Source: Streptomyces sioyaensis
GTDB taxonomy: Bacteria; Actinomycetota; Actinomycetes; Streptomycetales; Streptomycetaceae
Reading direction: 5' to 3'
Assembly: GCF_004122735.1 (NCBI RefSeq)
Contig: NZ_SDIF01000033.1
Location: 1 to 64,000 of the forward strand
Length of the DNA stretch: 64,000 bases
Shown here: piece by piece, positions 1-8,359 of the stretch
How positions within the stretch are numbered: the stretch's first letter is position 1
Layout of the letters: each line of letters opens with the position of its first letter
The notes under the pieces: generated by a model
The model's database searches: none
Seen by the model: only the letters and a program-made list of their open reading frames with translations
Told to the model about the DNA's origin: nothing
Translations under genes and position numbers: made by a program

Positions 1-142
1 GGGGAGGGCCCGGGGGAGGAAAGCGAAGACCCCGCCCCACCCCGCACACAAGACGTACGGCTCCGCAGGCGGCGCACGCCGCCGGACGGAATAGGGTGGT
101 GGACGCCTAGACGTTCATGCCCCCGCCGAGGAGCCACCCGCC

Positions 143-898
143 GTGTCTGACCCGCTGCGCCCCCGCGCATCCCTTCGTACCGCCGTGGTCTGGGAGGTCC
201 TCAAGGACGCCCTGGAGCGCCGGGTCAAGACCGCCGGGCGCGATGTCCTGGACGTCCTCGACACCGGCGGCGGCACCGGCAACTTCGCCGTGCCGGTCGC
301 CCGCCTCGGCCACCGCGTCACGGTCGTCGACCCCAGCCCCAACGCCCTCTTCGCCCTGGAACGCCGGGCCGCGGAGGCAGGTGTCGCCGACCGGGTACGC
401 GCGGTCCAGGGCGACGCCCACGGCCTCTTCGACGTCGTGGAGCGTGGCGGCTACGACACCGTGCTCTGCCACGGCGTGCTGGAGTACGTCGACGACCCGG
501 CCGAGGGCGTCCGCAACGCCGTCGACGCGCTGCGCCCGGCCGGCACCCTCAGCCTGCTCGCGGCCGGTCTGGGCGGCGCCGTCCTCGCCCGCGCCCTCGC
601 GGGCCACTTCACCGAGGCCCGCCACGCCCTCACCGACCCCGCAGGCCGCTGGGGCGAGGGCGACCCCGTCCCGCGCCGGTTCACCGCCGACCAGCTCACC
701 GACCTGGTGTCCGCCAGCGGTCTGCAGGTCGGGGCGGTCCACGGCGTACGGGTCTTCGCCGATCTGGTCCCCGGTGTGCTGGTCGACACCGAGCCGGGCG
801 CCATGGAGGCCCTGCTGAAGCTCGAAGCGGCCGCCGCCGAGCAGCCCGCGTTCCACTCGGTGGCCACCCAGCTGCACGTCCTCGCGGAGCGCGACTGA
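143..898 (+). CDS. SAM-dependent class I methyltransferase
   Basis: A 251-residue cytoplasmic protein predicted to transfer a methyl group from S-adenosylmethionine to an unknown substrate. The SAM-binding glycine loop is visible as DTGGGTGNFAVPVA near residues 41-54, followed by an acidic strand end (VTVVDPSPNAL) that should hold the ribose, and a post-loop GDAHGLFDVVE segment. The start is the GTG at 143, with GAGGAG about 10 nt upstream. The gene stands alone before the DUF3040 gene, 258 nt away. The class is clear from these motifs; the substrate cannot be read from sequence. Confidence 0.85.
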   Translation: MSDPLRPRASLRTAVVWEVLKDALERRVKTAGRDVLDVLDTGGGTGNFAVPVARLGHRVTVVDPSPNALFALERRAAEAGVADRVRAVQGDAHGLFDVVERGGYDTVLCHGVLEYVDDPAEGVRNAVDALRPAGTLSLLAAGLGGAVLARALAGHFTEARHALTDPAGRWGEGDPVPRRFTADQLTDLVSASGLQVGAVHGVRVFADLVPGVLVDTEPGAMEALLKLEAAAAEQPAFHSVATQLHVLAERD

Positions 899-1077
899 CC
901 CACGCGGCACGAGCGACTACCGCGTGCAGTCGGCCACAGACCACCCGATCAGCCCCTTCGCCCCGTATGATCGGGGTACGACGTTCCGGCATGACGGACA
1001 GGCGGGTGGGGAATGCAGGCAGCATCGCCACCGGTCTCCTCGGCGGCCCGGACAGTGAACTGGCGTCGAGGGGCGGG

Positions 1078-1106
1078 TTTCACGGGGGCGATTCCCTGCC
1101 TATCCT
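1078..1106 (+). promoter_or_regulatory. candidate promoter of the DUF3040 gene
   Basis: TTTCAC at 1078-1083 and TATCCT at 1101-1106 are separated by 17 nt and lie about 50 nt before the start codon. The -10 match is good and the -35 match is weak. The rest of the 258-nt gap from 899 shows no other clear signal apart from TATGAT at 966-971, which sits in a small CCCCG/CGGGG hairpin. Confidence 0.35.
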
Positions 1107-1156
1107 GAAAGGGTCGCACCCGGTCGCCCCCCGCGACCGACGAGTAGGAGGACTCC

Positions 1157-1570
1157 GTGCCGCTCTCGGAGCACGAGCAGCGCATGCTCGAGCAAATGGA
1201 GCGAGCGCTGTACGCCGAAGATCCCAAGTTCGCGACAGCGCTTGAGGGAAGCGGGCTGCGCACGTACACCCGGCGACGGGTCTACCAAGCGGTCGCGGGC
1301 TTCCTGGTGGGTATCGCCCTGCTCATGGCCGGCATGGTCGCGCAGCAGATCTGGATCAGTGTGGTGGGCTTCCTCGTCATGCTCGGCTGCGCAGTGCTGG
1401 CGGTCACCGGCTGGCGCAAGGCCCCCCGGCAGGGCCAGCAGCCGTCGTCCGGCACGGGTCCCGCAGGCGGCGCAGGTGCACCGGCACGCCGGCCCAGGCA
1501 GCGGCGCTCGATGATGAACCGTATCGAGGACCGCTGGCAGCGTCGCAGGGACGAACAACAGGGCCACTGA
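1157..1570 (+). CDS. DUF3040 small membrane protein
   Basis: A 137-residue protein with the DUF3040 pattern. A conserved amphipathic head (PLSEHEQRMLEQMERALYAE, residues 2-21) is followed by two close hydrophobic helices (about 55-70 and 73-92) and a basic tail rich in Q, R and P. GTG start with an excellent ribosome site, AGGAGG, 6 nt upstream. The family is actinobacterial and commonly sits beside the dcw cluster, as here, which suggests a role at the envelope or in division. That role is inferred from context only. A strong hairpin follows the gene at 1659-1680. Confidence 0.85.
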   Translation: MPLSEHEQRMLEQMERALYAEDPKFATALEGSGLRTYTRRRVYQAVAGFLVGIALLMAGMVAQQIWISVVGFLVMLGCAVLAVTGWRKAPRQGQQPSSGTGPAGGAGAPARRPRQRRSMMNRIEDRWQRRRDEQQGH

Positions 1571-1658
1571 GCCGACGGATCGACACGGTGACGGGCCTCC
1601 CGGGGGTTCTCTGAGCCCCTCCGGTGCCGTCTTACGCCAAGCCCTCCTGCACACCCCC

Positions 1659-1680
1659 GAAGCGGCCTTCCGGCCGCTTC
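1659..1680 (+). terminator. rho-independent-like hairpin after the DUF3040 gene
   Basis: GAAGCGGCC (1659-1667) and GGCCGCTTC (1672-1680) form a perfect 9-bp stem with a TTCC loop, followed by a pyrimidine-rich run containing TTTT. Confidence 0.7.
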
Positions 1681-2077
1681 CGCCTTTTCCGCCCCCCCCC
1701 GCCAAGTTGCGGCTCCTCACGTCGCCGCGCAGCTTTCCCCCCCCGCACAAGGCTTCGCAGCACGCAGGCCGAAGGTTGCGGTTGCGGTTGCGGTGAGTGT
1801 GTCGTGGACGGTGAGCGGGCTTTTCTGTCCGCAGCCGCGGTTCGCCCGCAGGCAAGCCGACGGCCCGCTCTACACCGATGCTTCACCGCTGCAGCGCCCT
1901 GGCGCTCCTGCGCTCCAGCGGTTTGGTTTCGGCGCCGGCGCGTAATGCCTCCTCCCTACGCCGCACCGGGAGTCTCCGCCGCGCTGTGGCCGCCCGGCAG
2001 GATCGGGCGGCCACCGGACAACGTTGCGGCACCGCACTTTGCGCCTCGGGGACTTTTGCGCTCCGGCAGCGCGGACG
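1681..2077. other. gene-free intergenic stretch
   Basis: About 400 nt between the DUF3040 terminator and the end of the minus-strand transglutaminase gene. It holds poly-C runs and three tandem copies of GGTTGC at 1774-1791. Open frames here have no family features, no ribosome site and mixed third-position bases, so I see no gene. Confidence 0.5.
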
Positions 2078-4504
2078 CTACGCCCGCCGTCGGCCCGGCC
2101 GTAGGACCGTCACCGTGCGCCGCGTCAGGGCGACCGGGCGGCTGGTGCGGCACCGGAGCAGGAGGGCCGTCCAGCGGGCGGACCAGGCCCGGCCCAGGCG
2201 GGCCGCCGAGCGCGGGGCGAGCCGGGCGCGCAGCCGCAGCGCACGGGGTGCGCCGGCCTGCAACCCGGCCCGGACCTGCTGTACGTCCGTGGCGAGGTCG
2301 GACACCGGCTGCGGTTGCGGGGCGTACAGGACCTGTTCGACCGCTGCCGCAACCCGGTGGGCGGCCGCGGCGGGCTCCGGTTGCAGTTCTCCGATGCTGA
2401 TGATCCGTGCCGCCGCCTTGCGCGGCGTCAGCGATTCGTCCGGCAGGATGCCGAAGTCCCAGGCGGTGTCCAGCAACTCCCGCCAGGCGGCGAGGGTGCC
2501 GGCCGTGAGGTCCCCGTCCGCGCCCGTGGCCGCCAGTCGTCTGGAGCGCGTACGCAGTCGCCACAGCAGCGGGACTGCGGGCAGCAGCAGGACCAGCAGG
2601 GCGGCCGGCACGATGCCGGCGATCGCCCAGGGGGACGTGCCGCCGCCTGGCGGGCGGGCACCGGACTCCGCGGGGAGTGTGACGCATGCCGATCCGCTGC
2701 CGCGCCGCTGTTCGTCCGGGCCGCAGGACGGGTCCGCGGACGGACCGCCGTCCGAGGGGGCAGCGGACTGGGAGGGCTCGGGAGCCGGGTTGCCGGGCTC
2801 GGCCGGGGCCGAGGTGTCGGGGTAGGCGTAGTCAGGGATGCTGCCTCGGCTCGGGGTCGGCTCGAAGCGGGTCCAGCCGACGCCCTGGAAGTACAGCTCG
2901 GGCCAGGCGTGGGCGTCCTTGAGGCCGACCGAGGTCGTGCCGTCCGGCTGCTTGGTGCCCGGGGTGAAGCCCACGGCTACCCGGGCCGGAATGCCCAGCG
3001 TCCGGGCCATCGCAGCCATCGAGAACGAGAAGTGGACGCAGAAGCCCTCCTTTTGCCGCAGGAACCGGGCGATGGCCTCGGAACCGCTGCCGGCCCGGAC
3101 CTCCGTGTTGTACGTGAAGCCGCCGTTGAGCGCGAACCAGTCCTGGAGCTTGACGGCCTTGGCGTAGGCGGTCGGTGCGCCGTGGGTGACCCGGCGGGCG
3201 GTGCTGCCGACGACCGGGGGCAGGGAGTCCGGGACCTTGGTGTACTCGCGCAGCAGCTTGGCGGGCGGCGCCGGGGCGGCGGCCAGCTGCCGGGACGTGG
3301 GCCGCAGCTGCAGGCTCTCGACCTGGTATTGCAGGCCGTGGGTGTTCTGGCCGCGGTCCCCGACGAGCGTGCGGCCCTGGGGCTCGAAGCGCCAGCGCCC
3401 GGAGATGTCCACCTTGGACGCCGGGTAGGGGAGCGGCAGCCAGTTCTGGGCGTACCACTCGGCGGTCGAGATGGAGGTGTTGACATGGTTGACGTCGACC
3501 GATGAGCTGAGGCCGGGCGGCCGCGGAAGCTGCTCGGGGACGTCCGTGACGGTCCGCTCGGAGGGCTTCCAGGTCGTGCCGTCGAACTGGTCCAGGGCGA
3601 CGATCCGCAGATACATGTCGCGGGAGTCGGCGGCGGTCGTGCGGTAGTTGAGGACTTCCTTGTCCTCGGGCTGATTGAGGCTGTCCTGCAGTGACACCAG
3701 TGGGTTGACCGCGGAGATCGTGCCGCCGCCGCTGCCCGGTCCCCCGCCGCTGGCGGAGCCGCCGAACAGCCCGCCGCCCAGGGAGGGGAGGAGGGCCGGT
3801 ACCACCACCGCGATGCCGAGCACCAGCGCGCCGATCCTGCGGCCCGTACGGACCGGGGCCGGCGTGGGGCCGCCGACGGCGAAGCCCCGCGTGCGCTCCG
3901 GGCGGCCCGGGCCGCCGAACACCCGGCCCCACTGGGAGAGCCGGTCGCGGCCCTCGGCCAGCAGGAGCAGTAGGTAACCGGCGGCCGCGACCAGGAACCG
4001 CAGCCGGCCCGCGCCGCCCTGGGAGAGCCCCGCCGCCACCGAGTACAGCGCCAGCAGCGGCAGCCCGGCGGGCGCGGCGCTGCGGTACGTGACCGCCAGC
4101 GCGTCCACGAGCAGGCCGATCAGCAGCACACCGGCGATGAGCAGCAGCCGGATGCCGGGGGTGACGGGGGCGGGGATGGCGTAGCGGCCGACGTCCCGTA
4201 CGCCGGCGTGCAGCAGCCGGCCGAATTCCGCGAGGGCGTCGGGGCCCGGCAGCAGGCCGAGGATGGCCTCGCCCGGCGCGAAGAACAGGGTCATCAGCAG
4301 CACGGCGACCAGAGCCTGTACGCCGATGACCAGTGGCCCGGCGAGGGGGGCCCGGCGGGCGGCCGCGCCCGCGCCGGTCACGACGGCCAGCAGGAAGGCC
4401 GCCTGGATCATCCAGTCGATCGGCTCCACCAGTGGCAGCAGCGCGCCGGCGGCACACAGGGTGGCCACCGCCGCGCACAGCGCCAGCCGCGCCCGGCCGC
4501 TCAT
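2078..4504 (-). CDS. membrane-anchored transglutaminase-like protein (DUF3488/TgpA type)
   Basis: An 808-residue integral membrane protein. The N-terminal third carries about six hydrophobic helices (DUF3488/TgpA N-domain). An outward-facing transglutaminase core follows with Cys489 in EGFCVHFS and His532 in DAHAW. The third triad position reads GWTRFEPTP, a Glu (E548) where papain-like relatives have Asp. A last transmembrane helix near residue 600 precedes a DUF4129-like cytoplasmic tail (LLDTAWDFG, then an LTPRKAAARI region). The start chosen is the ATG at 4504 (MSGRARLAL) with GGGGGG upstream; the frame is open 189 nt further but that part looks non-coding. It is third in the MoxR-DUF58-transglutaminase set. 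The substrate is unknown. Confidence 0.85.
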   Translation of the reverse strand: MSGRARLALCAAVATLCAAGALLPLVEPIDWMIQAAFLLAVVTGAGAAARRAPLAGPLVIGVQALVAVLLMTLFFAPGEAILGLLPGPDALAEFGRLLHAGVRDVGRYAIPAPVTPGIRLLLIAGVLLIGLLVDALAVTYRSAAPAGLPLLALYSVAAGLSQGGAGRLRFLVAAAGYLLLLLAEGRDRLSQWGRVFGGPGRPERTRGFAVGGPTPAPVRTGRRIGALVLGIAVVVPALLPSLGGGLFGGSASGGGPGSGGGTISAVNPLVSLQDSLNQPEDKEVLNYRTTAADSRDMYLRIVALDQFDGTTWKPSERTVTDVPEQLPRPPGLSSSVDVNHVNTSISTAEWYAQNWLPLPYPASKVDISGRWRFEPQGRTLVGDRGQNTHGLQYQVESLQLRPTSRQLAAAPAPPAKLLREYTKVPDSLPPVVGSTARRVTHGAPTAYAKAVKLQDWFALNGGFTYNTEVRAGSGSEAIARFLRQKEGFCVHFSFSMAAMARTLGIPARVAVGFTPGTKQPDGTTSVGLKDAHAWPELYFQGVGWTRFEPTPSRGSIPDYAYPDTSAPAEPGNPAPEPSQSAAPSDGGPSADPSCGPDEQRRGSGSACVTLPAESGARPPGGGTSPWAIAGIVPAALLVLLLPAVPLLWRLRTRSRRLAATGADGDLTAGTLAAWRELLDTAWDFGILPDESLTPRKAAARIISIGELQPEPAAAAHRVAAAVEQVLYAPQPQPVSDLATDVQQVRAGLQAGAPRALRLRARLAPRSAARLGRAWSARWTALLLRCRTSRPVALTRRTVTVLRPGRRRA

Positions 4505-4628
4505 GTGCGTGCCCCCCGTCGCTCCGGACCGGCCGGGCACGGCCCGCGCCGACCGCCGCTCCGGTCCGTGCTCCCACCACGGCGGGGCGGCCCCGGCCGC
4601 CTCTCCCGCGCAGGCGTCGGGCACCCGT

Positions 4629-5990
4629 TCATGGCCGGCCCCCTGCCACCGTCTCCGCCGCGTCCGCCGGGCGCTGCTGCCCGGCCCCCGCACGCCACAG
4701 GTCGGCGAGCGCGTCCCCGGGGGTCACCGGCAGCGCCGTCCAGCCCGCCTGCCGCAGCAGCCGCAGCCGGTCGGCCACCGGGACCTGGCCGGGGGAGAAT
4801 CTGAGGCCGCCGGGGCGGCGGGTGAAGGCGTCGCCGTCCAGGACGAACGCGACGGCCGCACCGCAGCGCTGCCGCATCCGCCCGGCCACCGCCGCCTGCT
4901 GCTCGTCCAGGTCGCCGAAGAAGGCGACCAGCAGTCCTTCGTTGCTGCCGCGCAGGACGTCGTACGCCGCCGACAGGCCCTCTTCCTCGGACTGCTCCAC
5001 GACGGCGAGGGTGTCCAGCACCAGGCCCGCGGCATCGGCCGATTCCGTGCCGCCGCCGAAGCCGCCGGCGCCGTCGGGGGCCGGGACCGAGGTGCCGGTG
5101 TCGGTCAGCAGCCGCACCGAGAAGCCGCGCTCCAGCAGATGCACCGCACTCGACGCCGCGCCCGTCACCGCCCATTCGAAGGCCGAGTCGGGACCCGCGC
5201 CCGGGTGGGCCGTCTCGCGGGTGTCGAGCAGGATCGTGCAGCGTGCCTTCTGCGGCTGCTCCTCCCTGCGGACCATCAGCTCGCCGTAGCGCGCGGTGGA
5301 GCGCCAGTGGACCCGGCGCAGATCGTCGCCGTGCCGGTAGCCGCGCGGAATGACATCGTCCTCCCCGGCCAGCGCCAGCGAACGCTGCCGTCCCTCGCCG
5401 TAGCCGGCGGCCTCGCCCGTCAGGCGCACCGGCGGCAGCGGCTCGACCCGCGGCACCACCGTGAGGGTGTCGCAGGCGCTGAACGAGCGGGTCAGCTCGC
5501 ACATCCCGAACGGGTCGGACAGGCGCAGCTGCAGCGGGCCCAGCGGATAGCGTCCGCGCAGGTCGGAGCGGACGCGGTAGGAGACCTCACGGCGGCCGCC
5601 GGCCTCGACCCGGTCCAGGACGAAACGCGGCCGCGGCCCGAGGACGTACGGCACGCGGTCCTGGAGCATCAGCACCCCCGTCGGCAGCCGGGAGACGTTC
5701 TCCATCCGCAGCCGGACCCGGGACTCGGCGGCCGCGGGCACCCGGGCCGGGGACAGCGCACGGCTGCCCGCGACCCGGTAGCGGGTGCGGTGCAGGACCA
5801 GGACGCACACCAGCGGCAGCGCGGCGAGCAGCAGCCCGACCCGCAGCAGATCCGGCTGTCCGAGGAGAAAGGAGCACACCGCGGCGGCCATCCCGGCGGC
5901 CAGGAACGATCTGCCGCGTGTCGTCAGCCCCGAGAGGGCCGCCCGCAGTCCGTCCCGGTCCGGCGGCCCCCCGCTCCCCCCCTCGGACAT
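4629..5990 (-). CDS. DUF58 domain protein
   Basis: A 453-residue protein with two hydrophobic helices near residues 20-60, then a beta-rich region and the DUF58 core. The core shows the diagnostic stretch YRHGDDLRRVHWRSTARYGELMVR near residues 222-245, followed by a von Willebrand-A-like fold (TILLDTRE). The start at 5990 is chosen because its ATG overlaps the MoxR stop by one base (TGATG) with GGGGG just upstream; a longer frame to 6035 would invade moxR. MoxR, DUF58 and transglutaminase genes recur as a trio in bacteria and are thought to be a chaperone-type ATPase with its membrane clients. The exact process is unknown. Confidence 0.88.
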   Translation of the reverse strand: MSEGGSGGPPDRDGLRAALSGLTTRGRSFLAAGMAAAVCSFLLGQPDLLRVGLLLAALPLVCVLVLHRTRYRVAGSRALSPARVPAAAESRVRLRMENVSRLPTGVLMLQDRVPYVLGPRPRFVLDRVEAGGRREVSYRVRSDLRGRYPLGPLQLRLSDPFGMCELTRSFSACDTLTVVPRVEPLPPVRLTGEAAGYGEGRQRSLALAGEDDVIPRGYRHGDDLRRVHWRSTARYGELMVRREEQPQKARCTILLDTRETAHPGAGPDSAFEWAVTGAASSAVHLLERGFSVRLLTDTGTSVPAPDGAGGFGGGTESADAAGLVLDTLAVVEQSEEEGLSAAYDVLRGSNEGLLVAFFGDLDEQQAAVAGRMRQRCGAAVAFVLDGDAFTRRPGGLRFSPGQVPVADRLRLLRQAGWTALPVTPGDALADLWRAGAGQQRPADAAETVAGGRP

Positions 5991-7009
5991 CACAACCCCC
6001 GTACGCCGGGCGGCCGCTGACCGGGTGTGCGCCATGGCTGCACGGACGGATCGGGGACCGGGACGCGCTGCAGGATCTCCCGGACGATCTGTTCGGCCGT
6101 ACGGCGGTTCAACTGGGCCTGGGCGGTGGGCAGCAGCCGGTGGGTGAGCACCGGCACCGCCAGCGACTGGACGTCGTCCGGGAGGGCGTACTCCCGCCCC
6201 AGGAGCGCGGCACCGGCCTTGGCGGCGCGCAGCAGATGCAGGGTGGCGCGCGGTGAGGCGCCGAGCCGCAGCTCGGGGTGGCTGCGGGTGGCCGCGACCA
6301 GATCCACGGTGTATCTGCGCACGGTTTCGGCGACATGGACCTCGCGCACCGCTTCGGTCAGCTTCACGATCTCGTGGGCGTGCGCGACCGGCTGGAGGTC
6401 GTCGAGGGGCGAGGCGCCGCCGTGCACCTCCAGCATCTGCAGCTCGGCCGCCGGGCTGGGATAGCCGATCGACACCCGCGCCATGAAGCGGTCCCGCTGG
6501 GCCTCGGGGAGGGGATAGGTGCCCTCCATCTCGACCGGGTTCTGAGTGGCGATCACCATGAACGGACTGGGCAGTTCGTAGGTCTGCCCGTCCATCGTGA
6601 CCTGGTGCTCCTCCATGGACTCCAGGAGCGCCGACTGGGTCTTGGGCGAGGCGCGGTTGATCTCGTCGCCGATCACGATCTGGGAGAAGATCGCGCCGGG
6701 CTTGAACTCGAAGTCCCGCTGCTGCTGGTCGAAGATGCTGACGCCGGTGATGTCCGAGGGCAGCAGGTCCGGGGTGAACTGGATGCGCCGCACCGAGCAG
6801 TCGACGGAGCGGGCCAGTGCCTTGGCGAGCATGGTCTTGCCGACGCCGGGCACGTCCTCGATGAGCAGGTGTCCCTCGGCCAGGAGCACGGTCAGTGCGA
6901 GCCGTACGACCTCCGGCTTGCCCTCGATCACGCCCTCCACCGCCCGGCGGACCCGCTCCGCGGTGGTGGTCAGATCGCTGAGGCTCGCTCGTTCGTCATA
7001 CGTCGTCAC
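5990..7009 (-). CDS. MoxR-family AAA+ ATPase
   Basis: A 339-residue cytoplasmic AAA+ ATPase. Walker A is PGVGKT at residues 54-59. Walker B and sensor 1 fall in IVIGDEINRASPKTQSALLE and FMVIATQNPVE, and a lid domain follows. MoxR ATPases act as chaperones or activators for neighbouring DUF58/VWA proteins, here the next gene. The start is the GTG at 7009 (protein begins MTTYDERASL), which has GAGGAGG 6 nt upstream; the frame stays open to 7276 but the extension is low-complexity RF/RG sequence with no family match. The stop overlaps the DUF58 start, so the two are translationally coupled. Confidence 0.92.
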   Translation of the reverse strand: MTTYDERASLSDLTTTAERVRRAVEGVIEGKPEVVRLALTVLLAEGHLLIEDVPGVGKTMLAKALARSVDCSVRRIQFTPDLLPSDITGVSIFDQQQRDFEFKPGAIFSQIVIGDEINRASPKTQSALLESMEEHQVTMDGQTYELPSPFMVIATQNPVEMEGTYPLPEAQRDRFMARVSIGYPSPAAELQMLEVHGGASPLDDLQPVAHAHEIVKLTEAVREVHVAETVRRYTVDLVAATRSHPELRLGASPRATLHLLRAAKAGAALLGREYALPDDVQSLAVPVLTHRLLPTAQAQLNRRTAEQIVREILQRVPVPDPSVQPWRTPGQRPPGVRGL

Positions 7010-7151
7010 TCGGCCCTCCTCGGCCCCGAACCACGGGCACGTGCCCCCTCTTCGGACCCGGCCCACCTCGAAAGCGCGCATCGCGCCCGGCCACGGCCGG
7101 GACGACGTCACGTACGCATTCTTGCCGCCCGCGCGGCTTCGCGTCATGACC

Positions 7152-7160
7152 TGTGGATAA
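7152..7160 (-). promoter_or_regulatory. DnaA-box-like 9-mer upstream of moxR
   Basis: The minus strand reads TTATCCACA, a perfect match to the general bacterial DnaA box, about 140 nt before the moxR start. A single box with no cluster around it is more likely regulatory or chance than an origin. Confidence 0.3.
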
Positions 7161-7230
7161 CTCACAAGGTTATCTCGCGGCTTTCCCGGCTTTCCGGGCG
7201 AACCCGCCCTTCCGGTCCGGCCCCCGCCCC

Positions 7231-7266
7231 GGCAGAACCGGAAGAACCGGCAGAACCGGAAGAAGC
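7231..7266. repeat. tandem 9-bp repeat, four units
   Basis: Alternating GGCAGAACC and GGAAGAACC units make two near-identical 18-bp copies (17 of 18 bases match) in the gap between the carbonic anhydrase stop and moxR. Confidence 0.6.
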
Positions 7267-7277
7267 GGTGCGGCACC

Positions 7278-7838
7278 TCAGTGCTGCGGATCGATCTCCC
7301 GCAGCAGGCCCGTCGTCACATCGAAGACGAAGCCGCGGACGTCGTCGGTGTGCAGGAGGAAGGGCGAGGTGCGTACCCGCTGCATCGACTGCCGCACGTC
7401 CTCGTCGAGGTCCTTGAACGCCTCGACCGCCCAGGTGGGACGCTGTCCGACCTCGGCCGCCAGGTCATGGCGGAAGTCCTCGGTCAGGCTGAGCAGGCCG
7501 CAGTTGGTGTGGTGGATGAGGACGACCGAGCGGGTGCCGAGCGCCCGCTGGCTGATCGTCAGGGACCGGATGATGTCGTCGGTGACCACCCCGCCGGCAT
7601 TGCGGATGGTGTGGCAGTCGCCGAGCTTCAGGCCGAGGGCGGCGTGCAGGTCGATCCGGGCGTCCATGCAGGAGACGACGGCGACCTTGCGGACGGGCCG
7701 GGCGTCCATCCCGGGGTCGGTGAACGAGGCGGCATAGTGCCGATTCGCCTCGACGAGACTGTCGGTGACGGTGCCGGCGGCACCGCCGGCGGCGCTGTCG
7801 GAGGACGGGGGCAGCGGCTGCGATGCAGGTATGGACAT
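7278..7838 (-). CDS. beta-class carbonic anhydrase
   Basis: A 186-residue cytoplasmic zinc enzyme for CO2/bicarbonate interconversion. Zinc ligands Cys57, His110 and Cys113 and the catalytic Asp59-Arg61 dyad are present in SCMDAR (residues 56-61) and HHTNC (109-113). The short length and the TDDIIRSL segment match the compact beta-CA clade found in actinobacteria. The ATG at 7838 lies 12 nt after the first base of a TACGGT -10 hexamer, so the mRNA may be leaderless. It is 268 nt upstream of moxR on the same strand. Confidence 0.93.
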   Translation of the reverse strand: MSIPASQPLPPSSDSAAGGAAGTVTDSLVEANRHYAASFTDPGMDARPVRKVAVVSCMDARIDLHAALGLKLGDCHTIRNAGGVVTDDIIRSLTISQRALGTRSVVLIHHTNCGLLSLTEDFRHDLAAEVGQRPTWAVEAFKDLDEDVRQSMQRVRTSPFLLHTDDVRGFVFDVTTGLLREIDPQH

Positions 7839-7844
7839 GGAATC

Positions 7845-7850
7845 ACCGTA
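7845..7850 (-). promoter_or_regulatory. -10 hexamer of the carbonic anhydrase gene
   Basis: TACGGT on the minus strand, first base at 7850, exactly 12 nt from the ATG at 7838. This spacing puts the expected transcription start on the start codon. Confidence 0.45.
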
Positions 7851-8355
7851 ATAGGCGTCGGCTCGTCCGGCCGCATGAGAGGTCGGGCATAGGGGGCGAC
7901 ATCACTCCTTGTGAGGTAACCCACAGGTCCGTCCGTACCCCGCCGTCCGGGTGAGCGGCGCCGGGAAAGCCGGCGGGAAGGGCCGCGGCAAAGCCGTCGC
8001 AGGACGCGCGGAACCGGTTGATTGACCGGGGCAGCCGGTGGACTAAAGTGGCGCGAAGTGGGAGGCGTGACGCTCTCCTTGGATACCGGATTCCTCGCGT
8101 GCGCGCATCGTACGTACGGCTCGGCCTCCTCCCGCTCCCATGGTCTTCCGACGTCACTTCCCCGTCGCCGGAGGGCCACTTCCCCTTCAGAGCGGGCGGG
8201 GACCAAGCGGTACGTGCGGCATCCCCCAGCCAGCGGCCGGGGGACCCACCTGCCGCCCAGCCCATCGGAAGGCACATGAGCGAGCGTAGCGAGCGAACCA
8301 GGAAGAAGTGCGCGCTCTGCGCGGGCAGGCGGGCCGGGCGCGGCGGGGCCGCCGT
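7851..8355 (+). other. dcw cluster leader region without mraZ
   Basis: About 500 nt precede rsmH. In many bacteria mraZ lies here; no MraZ-like frame is present. The stretch holds a good promoter (8022-8049), three GTGG/GTGA units just after it, a chain of two short ORFs ending with ATGA overlaps into rsmH, and a hairpin-forming CCCCCAGC/GCCGGGGG segment near 8224-8243. Confidence 0.6.
8022..8049 (+). promoter_or_regulatory. promoter of the rsmH-ftsL-ftsI operon
   Basis: TTGACC at 8022-8027 and TAAAGT at 8044-8049 are separated by 16 nt. Both hexamers fit a housekeeping sigma factor well, and this is the best promoter in the 500-nt leader of the dcw cluster. Confidence 0.6.
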
Positions 8356-8359
8356 ATGA
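8276..8359 (+). CDS. 27-residue leader ORF coupled to rsmH
   Basis: ATG at 8276 follows GGAAGG and encodes a short basic peptide starting MSERSERTRKK and containing CALC. Its TGA (8357-8359) overlaps the rsmH ATG as ATGA, the usual coupling signature. A preceding short frame (GTG 8067 to TGA 8279) overlaps its own ATG in the same way. Third-position bias is weaker than in the real genes, so this may be a translated leader rather than a functional protein. No homologue is known to me. Confidence 0.35.
   Translation: MSERSERTRKKCALCAGRRAGRGGAAV

Noticed and set aside
1624..2400. 258-codon plus-strand frame after the DUF3040 gene
   Set aside because: Begins in the terminator, crosses into the 3' end of the transglutaminase gene on the other strand, and is Arg/Pro/Cys low-complexity without a ribosome site.
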